NCBI GenBank assembly: GCA_031270605.1
Contig: JAISXG010000057.1
Span: 1-64,000, forward strand
Direction of reading: 5' to 3'
Length of the DNA stretch: 64,000 nt
Source of the DNA: Oscillospiraceae bacterium
Lineage (GTDB): Bacteria > Bacillota > Clostridia > Oscillospirales > Acutalibacteraceae
Part shown: one piece after another, positions 41,875 through 49,023 of the stretch
How the letters are laid out: the number at the start of each line of letters is the position of its first letter
How positions within the stretch are numbered: position 1 is the stretch's first letter
Notes under the pieces: model-generated
Databases searched by the model: none
What the model saw: only the letters and a program-made list of their open reading frames with translations
Told to the model about the DNA's origin: nothing
Translations under genes and position numbers: made by a program

Positions 41875-42031
41875 ATTGCTCCGCCAATGAAAGCTTGCGC
41901 TCTGATTGGCGAGGATTTTTTCACAGAGCAAGGCGGAGGACGCAGCTTTGCTTGGCGCAAGGCAAGGACGACAACGAAGCTGTACGGAAAAATACCGTCA
42001 ATGCTGTGCAAGGTTTCGTTGGCGAAGCAAT
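41875..42031. repeat. MITE-like element in the lexA leader
   Basis: ATTGCTCCGCCAATGAAA (41875-41892) and TTTCGTTGGCGAAGCAAT (42014-42031) are inverse repeats at 16 of 18 positions. The interior again has GCGAGGATTTTTTC, GCAAGGCG, GACGCAG, CGGAAAAATACCG. About 157 bp; transcribed as part of the lexA leader if the promoter above is right. Confidence 0.6.
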
Positions 42032-42139
42032 ACTATAGTTTTTTGTGTTTTATCCCCTGTTATGCAAAGACTTCCGCCGGGGCGGAAGCGTGCCGTGTTC
42101 GATTTGTGACTGTTTGAATGAAAGAAAGGGAGTGCCGAA

Positions 42140-42733
42140 ATGTCTGAAAAGCTGACCGAAACCCAACAAAAAATATACGACTATTTAACAAAGCGCCTGC
42201 AAAACGGCGTGCCCCCGTCCGTGAGAGAGATCGGCGGCGCGGTGGGGCTGAAATCCACCTCGTCCGTGCAGGCGAACCTTGACGCGATGGAGGCCGCGGG
42301 CTATATTCTGCGCGACCCGATGCTCAAGCGCTCCATCCGCATCCCGGGGCTGTCCGACAATGTGACGCATGTGCCGCTTGTTGGCACGGTGACGGCCGGC
42401 GTGCCCATCACGGCGGTTGAGCAGATCGAGAGCTATATGCCCGTTTCAAACGAGCTTTCACGCGGGCGCAATTTGTTTGCCCTGCGCATTCGGGGCGACA
42501 GCATGATTGAAGCCGGCATTTTTGACGGCGACATCGTGTTTGTGGAGCAGGTGCCCGTGGCCCAAAACGGCGAAATCGTCATTGCCCTGATTGAAGACGA
42601 AGCTACCTGCAAACGCTTTTTCAAAGAGAGCGGTCACATTCGCCTGCAACCCGAAAATGACGCATACGAGCCGATTTTGGTGCGCGAGGTCACAATTCTC
42701 GGCAAGGTTGTTGCAAGCATCCGTTATTATTGA
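42140..42733 (+). CDS. lexA: LexA repressor (SOS regulator, S24 peptidase)
   Basis: Transcriptional repressor of the SOS regulon that self-cleaves with RecA; 197 residues. N-terminal winged helix-turn-helix TETQQKIYDYLTKRLQNGVPPSVREIGGAVGLKSTSSVQANL; Ala-Gly cleavage site in GTVTAGVP; catalytic Ser in RGDSMIEAGI and Lys in DEATCKRF. ATG 42140 with AAAGGGAG upstream. Monocistronic; the SPFH operon 170 nt downstream has its own promoter. Confidence 0.96.
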   Translation: MSEKLTETQQKIYDYLTKRLQNGVPPSVREIGGAVGLKSTSSVQANLDAMEAAGYILRDPMLKRSIRIPGLSDNVTHVPLVGTVTAGVPITAVEQIESYMPVSNELSRGRNLFALRIRGDSMIEAGIFDGDIVFVEQVPVAQNGEIVIALIEDEATCKRFFKESGHIRLQPENDAYEPILVREVTILGKVVASIRYY

Positions 42734-42771
42734 CACTGATTCCCGAATGCGGTAAGATTATTTGTTATTTT

Positions 42772-42843
42772 TTGAAAAACGCATATTTTTGTGTATGATT
42801 TTTAGTATACTGTCAGGGAACGGGAAACTCCTTCCGTTCCCTG
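42772..42843 (+). promoter_or_regulatory. Promoter and leader hairpin of the SPFH operon
   Basis: TTGAAA (42772-42777), 16-nt spacer, TATGAT (42794-42799). Downstream a perfect 10-bp hairpin CAGGGAACGG/CCGTTCCCTG (42814-42823/42834-42843) sits in the 5' leader. In B. subtilis the related ydj operon is under sigma-W; I do not see a clear sigma-W site here. Confidence 0.5.
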
Positions 42844-42902
42844 TATCTTGTTGCTCTTGTGCCGCGTGGCGGCGTATTAATCCTTATTGGGAGGTATTGC
42901 AG

Positions 42903-44156
42903 ATGGGAATCATAAAAGCGACGGTAAGCGCGATCGGCGGGGGCCTGGCGGACAGCTGGCTTGAAGTCATTGAGGCGAACGACATGGCGGGCAACACGGT
43001 GGTCACCGGCGGCGTTGCCGTCAGGGAGGGTTCGCGCCGTAATCAAAACACCGGGGCCGAGTTGAAAACAATTTCAAACGGCTCCGTCATCCACGTTTAC
43101 CCCAACCAGTTCATGATGCTGCTTGCGGGCGGCAAGGTGGTTGATTACACCGCCGAAGAAGGTTATTACAAGGTCGAGAATTCTGATTTGCCCTCCTTGT
43201 TCAACGGCGAGTTGGGCGAGTCGGTGAAGGAGACCTTCCGCCGCGTGAAATACGGCGGCACGCCCGGCGTGGCGCAAACGGTTGTATTTGTGAACATGCA
43301 GGAGATCAAGGGCATCAAGTTCGGCACGAAAAACCCGATTAATTATTTCGATAATTTCTATAACGCCGAGTTATTTTTAAGAACCCACGGCACCTATTCG
43401 ATTAAAATCACAGACCCGCTGCTCTTTTATTATGAAGCGGTTCCGCGCAATCAGGAGCGGGTAAATATTGAGGACATCAACGAGCAGTACCTGTCAGAAT
43501 TCCTCACCGCGCTGCAGACTTCCATCAACCGCCTCTCGTCAGAGGGCGAGCGGATCTCACACGTCGTTTCCAAAACCATGGAGCTCAGCCGCCATATGAG
43601 CGAGGTGCTCGATGAGGACTGGAAGCGCATGCGCGGCTTTGAAGTGCGCGCGGTGGGGCTTTCGTCCGTCAGCTATGACGACGAATCCACGAAGCTCATC
43701 AACATGCGCAACCAGGGCGCCATGCTCGGCGACCCCGGCGTGCGCGAGGGCTATGTACAGGGCGCCGTTGCCCGCGGCATGGAAGCGGCCGGCTCGAACG
43801 AGGGCGGCGCGGTCGCGGGGTTCATGGGCATGGGCGTGGGCATGCAGGCCGGCGGCGGCTTTGTGGGCGCGGCCTCCGCGGCAAACCAGCAGCAGGCCCG
43901 GCGGCAGGAACAGCCCGGCGCGGCAAATTTGTGGACGTGTGAGTGCGGCAACGAAAACACGGGCAAGTTCTGCGCAAACTGCGGCAATCCGAAGCCCGAG
44001 GGCTGGAAGTGCGGCTGCGGCGCCGTGAACACGGGCAAGTTCTGCACGAATTGCGGCAAGAAGGCTCCCGAGCCGAACACAGCCTGCCCCGAATGCGGCA
44101 AAGCGATCGAGGGTTCGCTCAAATTCTGTCCCGAATGCGGTCACAAATTGAGTTAA
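42903..44156 (+). CDS. SPFH-domain/YdjI-like protein with C-terminal zinc ribbons
   Basis: 417 residues from ATG 42903 (GGGAGG site). Residues ~1-300 form the SPFH-like domain of the YdjI/virion-core-protein family: VVREGSRRNQN-like turn, FMMLLAGGKVVDYTAEEGYY, LFLRTHGTYSIKITDP. A Gly/Ala/Met-rich flexible stretch (GFMGMGVGMQAGGGFVGAAS) is followed by three CxxC zinc-ribbon units (CECGNENTGKFCANCG, CGCGAVNTGKFCTNCG, CPECG...CPECG). Related proteins act with PspA at stressed membranes; no pspA is present here. First gene of a three-gene operon. Confidence 0.85.
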   Translation: MGIIKATVSAIGGGLADSWLEVIEANDMAGNTVVTGGVAVREGSRRNQNTGAELKTISNGSVIHVYPNQFMMLLAGGKVVDYTAEEGYYKVENSDLPSLFNGELGESVKETFRRVKYGGTPGVAQTVVFVNMQEIKGIKFGTKNPINYFDNFYNAELFLRTHGTYSIKITDPLLFYYEAVPRNQERVNIEDINEQYLSEFLTALQTSINRLSSEGERISHVVSKTMELSRHMSEVLDEDWKRMRGFEVRAVGLSSVSYDDESTKLINMRNQGAMLGDPGVREGYVQGAVARGMEAAGSNEGGAVAGFMGMGVGMQAGGGFVGAASAANQQQARRQEQPGAANLWTCECGNENTGKFCANCGNPKPEGWKCGCGAVNTGKFCTNCGKKAPEPNTACPECGKAIEGSLKFCPECGHKLS

Positions 44157-44192
44157 ACGGGCTGATTTTTAACGCTGAGAGGATGGTACGCA

Positions 44193-45272
44193 ATGGCAGT
44201 TTTGTCTTATAAATGCCCCAATTGCAGTGGGCCGCTGACCTTTTCGGCAGAAAAGCAGCTGTTCGCCTGCGACTATTGCCGCTCTGAATTCACACAGCCG
44301 GAGATGGAGCGGCTGCAAAAAAATTTGCAGGATGCCGAAAATGAAACGCAGAAAGAGCCGGCAAAAGCTCCCGCAGAGGACGCCGACTTTTCTTCACGGG
44401 TCAGCGCATACACCTGCCCGAGCTGCGGCGCGGAGATCATGACGACCGAAACGACCGCCGCGTCCACCTGCTATTATTGCCACAACCCCGTGGTGCTTTC
44501 GGGGCGGCTTTCGCAGGAATTCAAGCCCGACAAAATCATTCCCTTCCGCATTTCAAAAGAGCAGGCGCTCGCGGGCTTCAAAACCTTCTGCGGCAAAAAA
44601 CGCTTTTTGCCAAGTGATTTTTATTCGCCCAGGCAGGTGGAGAATATCCGGGGCGTATACTACCCCTATTTTCTTGTTGAAAGCAAAATAGAAGCGGGTG
44701 TTCAGGCAACCGCGGAGGATGTGCGTGTCTGGCGTGTCGGTGAAACGGAATACACAGAGGTGAAAACATACTCCGTCGTGCGTGAGGGTGAGGCGTTTGT
44801 GGACGGTATTTCAGTCTCCGCCCTGCAAAACAGCGACCATAATATGCTCAAATATGTCTGCCCGTTTGAAGAAAGCCAGCTGCAGGATTTTGAAATGACC
44901 TATCTTTCGGGCTTTGAGGCTGAAAAGCGCGATCTGGGCAAGGCCGAGCTGCGGCAGCAGGTTTCGGATATTATGAACAATACGGTTGAGGGTATGCTGC
45001 GCGACACCATCAGCGGCTACAGGTCTGTCAAGATTCAAAACCTGAATTGCCGCACGCTTGCAGACAAGTGGGAGTATGCCTTGTTCCCCGTTTGGGTTTT
45101 AACATACCATTATAAAGGCGAGGCCTTTGTTTTTGCCATGAACGGGCAAACCGGCAAGCTCTATGGCCGCCTGCCGGTGGCGATCAACAAAATGCTGGCG
45201 CTGGGCGCTTCTGTTTTTGCCGGGGTTTCCGCGCTGCTGACGCTGTTTTTGCTGGGAGGTGGGCCGGCGTGA
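44193..45272 (+). CDS. YdjG-like zinc-ribbon membrane protein
   Basis: 359 residues. Begins with a TFIIB-type zinc ribbon YKCPNCSGPLTFSAEKQLFACDYC and has a second ribbon TCPSCGAEIMTTETTAASTCYYC at ~residues 72-95, followed by a beta-rich region (GVYYPYFLVESKIEAGVQA; ALFPVWVLTYHYKGEAFVFAMNGQTGK) and a C-terminal hydrophobic helix (ALGASVFAGVSALLTLFLLGG). The layout matches B. subtilis YdjG, a partner of YdjH and YdjI. Ends in a 4-nt overlap with the TPM gene, so translation is coupled. Confidence 0.82.
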   Translation: MAVLSYKCPNCSGPLTFSAEKQLFACDYCRSEFTQPEMERLQKNLQDAENETQKEPAKAPAEDADFSSRVSAYTCPSCGAEIMTTETTAASTCYYCHNPVVLSGRLSQEFKPDKIIPFRISKEQALAGFKTFCGKKRFLPSDFYSPRQVENIRGVYYPYFLVESKIEAGVQATAEDVRVWRVGETEYTEVKTYSVVREGEAFVDGISVSALQNSDHNMLKYVCPFEESQLQDFEMTYLSGFEAEKRDLGKAELRQQVSDIMNNTVEGMLRDTISGYRSVKIQNLNCRTLADKWEYALFPVWVLTYHYKGEAFVFAMNGQTGKLYGRLPVAINKMLALGASVFAGVSALLTLFLLGGGPA

Positions 45273-46282
45273 AAAAAATCTGCCTGATTTCGGTTTTGTT
45301 TGCGCTGTTTCTGCTTTTGCCGATAGGCGCTTTCGCGTCTGTTTCTTCCTCCTCATCGACGACGGTGCCTGCCACCACTGCGGAAGCCGCAAGCGAGCCA
45401 AAAACGGCCCTGCCTGTCGAGCGCTTTGTGCTTTTGGACGACGCCGCGGCGCTGTTGAACAGTGCCGAAAAAAGCCGGATCAAACAGCAGGCGGCTGATC
45501 TTGCCGCCGCTTATGGGCATGACGTCGTGCTGCTGACCACTTCAGACGCGGGTGGCAGGACCGCCGAGAGTTACGCAGAAAGATATATTCGAAAGCTGCG
45601 CTCCGGGGGGCACTCCCTGAAAGACGCGTTTCTGTTTTTGATCGACATGGATAACCGTGAACCGTATGTCTGGTGGAGCGGCAGCGCGGAAGCGATGTAT
45701 GAAAGCCGCCCGGTGGCCGACGCCGTTTTCAAAAGCATCAGAAAAGATTTGACAAACGGCAATTATGCGGGCGCTTTTTTTTCCGCGATCGATACTGTTT
45801 CTTATTATGCGGATTCCTATTCAAGCGTTGAAACGCCCCAACAAGAAAGGCCCGGCGGGCAGAGTGATGATAATACCGAATACCGCACAGGGTATGACAA
45901 CACCGAATATGACGACGCTGGATATGACGACGACGCGTATCCTGTTGCCCCGGATGTTCCCGATTCATCTCTCAGCACAGGCCAGGCGGTGCTTTCAGCG
46001 CTTGTTGTGGGGCTTGCGGCGGCATTGATCACCGTGTTTACGGTGAATCGCAAATACAAAACCGTGGGCGTCACAGGCGGCCTGCCCTACAACATAAAAA
46101 AGGATCTGACGCTGCGCAATTCCCAGGACATTCTCACAGGCCAAAACGTCACCACGCGTCACATTCCAAAACCGCCCCCGCCGCCGTCGCACGGCGGCGG
46201 TCACAGCGGCGGCCGCGGTTCCGGCGTTGCCTCTTCGGGCAGGCATTCGGGCGGCAGCGGGCACACCGGCCACAAATTTTGA
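45269..46282 (+). CDS. TPM-domain membrane protein (YdjH-like)
   Basis: 337 residues, GTG start overlapping the previous stop (GTGA). Signal peptide KKICLISVLFALFLLLPIGAFA; TPM domain (~residues 45-185) with VLLDDAAALLNSAEKSRIKQQ, HDVVLLTTSDAGGRTAESYAERYIR and DNREPYVWWSGSA; an acidic Tyr/Asp/Thr linker; a transmembrane helix (VLSALVVGLAAALITVF); and a cytoplasmic Gly/Ser/His-rich tail. The domain faces outward. TPM proteins such as YgcG and YdjH are membrane-stress components. Last gene of the operon. Confidence 0.85.
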   Translation: MKKICLISVLFALFLLLPIGAFASVSSSSSTTVPATTAEAASEPKTALPVERFVLLDDAAALLNSAEKSRIKQQAADLAAAYGHDVVLLTTSDAGGRTAESYAERYIRKLRSGGHSLKDAFLFLIDMDNREPYVWWSGSAEAMYESRPVADAVFKSIRKDLTNGNYAGAFFSAIDTVSYYADSYSSVETPQQERPGGQSDDNTEYRTGYDNTEYDDAGYDDDAYPVAPDVPDSSLSTGQAVLSALVVGLAAALITVFTVNRKYKTVGVTGGLPYNIKKDLTLRNSQDILTGQNVTTRHIPKPPPPPSHGGGHSGGRGSGVASSGRHSGGSGHTGHKF

Positions 46283-46329
46283 CGCAGGCGGAAAGAAATT
46301 TTTCATATTTCAAAAAAAGAGAATTCAAC

Positions 46330-46371
46330 GCCGGGGGATATGCTAAGATATCCTTCGGCATTTCTTTGTGT
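46330..46371 (+). terminator. Terminator of the SPFH operon
   Basis: GCCGggGGATAT (46330-46341) pairs with ATATCCttCGGC (46348-46359), followed by ATTTCTTTGTGTTTTT. Confidence 0.7.
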
Positions 46372-46381
46372 TTTTCGACAT

Positions 46382-46401
46382 TATAGCCGTTCGCGACTAT
46401 A
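46382..46401. repeat. Minimal TATAG palindrome (possible solo ends of the repeat family)
   Basis: TATAGCCG-TTCG-CGACTATA; the two 8-bp ends match in 7 positions. It equals the tips of the 47.6-kb element joined together, 12 nt before the EamA gene's ribosome binding site. Confidence 0.4.
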
Positions 46402-46424
46402 TCCATTGAACCGGAGGCGTTATT

Positions 46425-47357
46425 TTGAAAACCTCGTCCCTCAAAAGCAATCTTTATTTGATCACCGCGGCGCTCATTTGGGGCTTTGCCTTTGTGGCGC
46501 AAAGCGTGGGGCTTGCGCATGTCGGGCCGTTTACCTTCAACGCGATCCGCTGCGTTATCGGCTCGCTTGTGCTGCTTCCCATAATTTTTATTAACAATAA
46601 AAAAATAAAGAAGAACGGATCGGCTCAAAAAGGTTCGGTAAAGCTTCTTGTGCTCAGCGGCGTGCTGTGCGGCCTGATTCTATGCGTGGCAAGCGCCCTG
46701 CAGCAATATGGGCTGATGCACACCACGGTTGGCAAGTCGGGTTTCATCACCGCCCTTTATATTGTGCTGGTGCCCATTCTAGGCATATTTTTCAAAAAGC
46801 GCGCGGGCCTTCTGGTGTGGGCCAGTGTCGCGATCGCGGTCGTCGGCATGTATTTTTTGTGCATCAGCGAAAACACGGCCGTCAATATCGGCGATATTTA
46901 TACCCTGCTGTGCGCGGTCGCCTTTGCCTTTCACATCATCGCCATCGACTACTTTGCCCCCAAGGTCGACGGCGTGACGCTTTCGTGCATCCAGTTTTTT
47001 GTGTGTGCGGTCGCCTCAGCCGCGATGATGCCGATTTTTGGCGAGTACCCGAAAATGGAAAATATCCTCGCGGCCTGGATACCCCTTTTGTATGCGGGCG
47101 CGCTCTCCTGCGGCATTGCATACACCTTCCAGATTCTCGGCCAGCGCAACACAAACCCCACTGTGGCGTCGCTGATTTTGAGCTTTGAGTCGGTGTTTGC
47201 CCTGCTTGGCGGTATTTTGCTGCTCAAAGAAACGCCGCAGCTGCGCGAGCTGTTCGGCAGCCTGCTGATGTTCTGCGCCGTGGTGCTCTCGCAAATTAAA
47301 ATTCCGCTGCCGTTTCGGCGGGGGAACAAGCCGAAAGCCGCGGCGGCAAAAGAATGA
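46425..47357 (+). CDS. EamA/DMT-family transporter (10 TMS)
   Basis: 310 residues with ten predicted membrane helices in two EamA repeats. The N-terminal motif LITAALIWGFAFVAQSVGLAHVGPFTFNAIR and the second-half AGALSCGIAYTFQILGQRNTNPTVASLILSFESVFALLGG are typical. Substrate unknown; family members export amino acids, nucleosides or metabolites. Start is TTG 46425 with GGAGG 7 nt upstream. Ends before a perfect convergent terminator. Confidence 0.88.
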   Translation: MKTSSLKSNLYLITAALIWGFAFVAQSVGLAHVGPFTFNAIRCVIGSLVLLPIIFINNKKIKKNGSAQKGSVKLLVLSGVLCGLILCVASALQQYGLMHTTVGKSGFITALYIVLVPILGIFFKKRAGLLVWASVAIAVVGMYFLCISENTAVNIGDIYTLLCAVAFAFHIIAIDYFAPKVDGVTLSCIQFFVCAVASAAMMPIFGEYPKMENILAAWIPLLYAGALSCGIAYTFQILGQRNTNPTVASLILSFESVFALLGGILLLKETPQLRELFGSLLMFCAVVLSQIKIPLPFRRGNKPKAAAAKE

Positions 47358-47390
47358 TCGCGGGCATGCCCCGTTATAATTCATTATAAA

Positions 47391-47427
47391 ATCCCCCTTG
47401 AAAATTAACATGATTTTCAAGGGGGAT
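47391..47427. terminator. Bidirectional terminator
   Basis: ATCCCCCTTGAAAAT (47391-47405) and ATTTTCAAGGGGGAT (47413-47427) form a perfect 15-bp stem between convergent genes. Confidence 0.85.
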
Positions 47428-47434
47428 TCAAAAT

Positions 47435-47584
47435 TCAGTTCATTGGTGCAAACGGGTCGTCCGCATCCTTTTTGCCGGTCTTCACCTTGCCCTGAAGCTC
47501 GGGAACAGGGGGCGCCTCGTTTTTTTTGCGCACTCTTTTTTTGTCGCCCGAAAGCGCCGGGCGCTTCATGCCTTGCTTGGCCAT
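47435..47584 (-). CDS. Small basic protein of 49 residues
   Basis: Absent from usual ORF calls because of size. On the minus strand AAAGGTGAT precedes ATG 47584; the product begins MAKQGMKRPAL, has a Lys/Arg-rich part (GDKKRVRKKNE), a PPVPELQGKVKTGKK segment and ends DDPFAPMN. I recall similar short MAKxGMKRP...PPVPELQGKAK proteins in Clostridia, but cannot name a function. A terminator begins eight bases after the stop, consistent with a real gene. Confidence 0.6.
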   Translation of the reverse strand: MAKQGMKRPALSGDKKRVRKKNEAPPVPELQGKVKTGKKDADDPFAPMN

Positions 47585-47611
47585 GCGAAACCATCACCTT
47601 TCCTCGTGTTA

Positions 47612-47773
47612 TTATAGTCGATTAGCTTCAAAACCGTCCCGGCCTTTGCGGCCTTTTTCCGTTTTCGCTGCGTCCAAAATGCTCGGCATACGAAAGTATT
47701 CCTGCGCTTTGTCCTTGCGGAAACAAAGCATCCTCGCAAAATCCGGAACTCTTTTGAAGCTAATCGACTATAA
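47612..47773. repeat. MITE-like element with perfect 22-bp terminal inverted repeats
   Basis: Left end 47612-47633 begins TTATAGTCGATTAGCTTC; right end 47752-47773 is its exact inverse over 22 bases. Total 162 bp, no ORF. On the minus strand the interior reads GCGAGGATGCTTTG, GCAAGGACAAAGCGCAGGAA, TACTTTCGTAT, GACGCAGCG, CGGAAAAAGGCCGC, the shared core of the family. No clear target duplication beyond TTA/TAA. Confidence 0.75.
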
Positions 47774-47856
47774 CACGCTTAGTATGTGCGCTTCCGCAAA
47801 AGATATGTAGCCTTCAGAACCTTTTTTGGGGCAATGAAAAGCGCGTCAGTGCCTTT

Positions 47857-48216
47857 TCAGGCAATGGAGCCTTTCACTTCTTTGCCGCAATTTGTGCAGA
47901 ATTTCTGCCCCTTGCGCAGCGGGCTGCCGCAAAAGCCGCAGACCTTTTCAAAGCCGGGCAGGCGCGGGGTGCCGCAGCCGGAGCAATAATTGTGCTCGCT
48001 CCCAAACGGGGAGTTGCAGGTGGAGCAGACATAAGGGTTGACTACCTCAGTGGGGTTCACACGCCGTTCCGGGCAGCCGACCACGGCGCAGCCGCCGTTT
48101 TTCTTCCAGCAGGCTTCATGATGAACCGACGCACAAGTGGCGCACGTTGTTGTTGCCTCGCCGTCTTTTATGTCCAACTTGCAAAACGGGCATGTTTTTT
48201 TGATGTTGTCTTCCAT
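47857..48216 (-). CDS. Small zinc-ribbon/RING-like protein
   Basis: 119 residues with three cysteine clusters: an N-terminal RING-like CPFCKLDIKDGEATTTCATC followed by HHEACW, a central CSTCNSPFGSEHNYCSGCG and a C-terminal CGFCGSPLRKGQKFCTNCG double-zinc ribbon. No hydrophobic segment. The ribbon type is shared with the SPFH protein at 42.9 kb, though the gene is on the other strand. Likely a protein- or RNA-binding scaffold; function unknown. Confidence 0.75.
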   Translation of the reverse strand: MEDNIKKTCPFCKLDIKDGEATTTCATCASVHHEACWKKNGGCAVVGCPERRVNPTEVVNPYVCSTCNSPFGSEHNYCSGCGTPRLPGFEKVCGFCGSPLRKGQKFCTNCGKEVKGSIA

Positions 48217-48329
48217 TTTTTGGCCTCCTGATTTTTTTTATAATAAGCCATTTACGAAAGGCGGCGCCGCTCATGAAACGGCGGTAGGTATCTGCGGCGA
48301 TAATCACCGGCACGCTCTTGCGAAAAGCC

Positions 48330-48854
48330 TCATTTTTCTCCCGCGGTTGCGGCTGCGGGCTTCTTTTTTCTGTGAATGATGAAACGGTTGGTGGGATAAG
48401 TCCAAACCGTGGCGACGGTTGCCACAATGGGTTTCACAATGATGTCGCCGATGGACTGCCAGCCCTGGTCCACAAACCAAACAGAGAGCTTGGTGCCGAT
48501 CCACGCTGTCGCGAAAATGGTGAACACCACCATAATAATATAAAGAATCACGCTGCGCAGGGCGTTTGCGTCCGCGTGGAAGGTCATCTTGCGGTTGAGC
48601 ACAAAGGCGATGGCATAGCCGATGGTGGTGGAGATGAGATAGGCGTAAAGATATCCCTCGCCCTGATCGAGTCCCAAAAACTTCAGCACCGGGTTCGGTG
48701 GCAGGGGCGCGTTGATGATGGCTTTGAATACGACATACTGCAAAACATAAAACACACCCAGCTCCACAATTGTGGACGACATGCCGGCCAGTGAGAATTT
48801 GATGAATTTAAAAAGCTCCGCGTGTTTGTTTGCAAATTCTTTCAGTTTGCCCAT
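48330..48854 (-). CDS. GtrA-family membrane protein
   Basis: 174 residues with four hydrophobic helices; FKFIKFSLAGMSSTIVELGVFYVL, GYAIAFVLNRKMTFHA and the C-terminal WTYPTNRFIIHRKK (FVxNRxxxF-type motif twice) are typical. GtrA-like proteins are thought to move or orient lipid-linked sugars (undecaprenyl-phosphate-glucose) during cell-envelope glycosylation. ATG 48854 with AAAGGATG upstream. Divergent from the GH2 gene; no glycosyltransferase gene is adjacent. Confidence 0.85.
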   Translation of the reverse strand: MGKLKEFANKHAELFKFIKFSLAGMSSTIVELGVFYVLQYVVFKAIINAPLPPNPVLKFLGLDQGEGYLYAYLISTTIGYAIAFVLNRKMTFHADANALRSVILYIIMVVFTIFATAWIGTKLSVWFVDQGWQSIGDIIVKPIVATVATVWTYPTNRFIIHRKKKPAAATAGEK

Positions 48855-48923
48855 GTGAGGTTCATCCTTTCTGCCCGGCATCGTTGCCGCAACGCGAAAA
48901 CGCGTTTGTTTTATGAATTTGTG

Positions 48924-48952
48924 TTGCATCAAGCAGTTAAATGATATACTAT
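48924..48952 (+). promoter_or_regulatory. Candidate promoter for the GH2 gene
   Basis: TTGCAT (48924-48929), 17-nt spacer, TACTAT (48947-48952); an alternative TATACT overlaps at 48945. Confidence 0.45.
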
Positions 48953-49023
48953 ATCCCCATAAAATGTCAAGCGAATTTGAATATTTGGGCGGCGCGCGGC
49001 GCGGCCTGAAAAGAGGAATGCTT

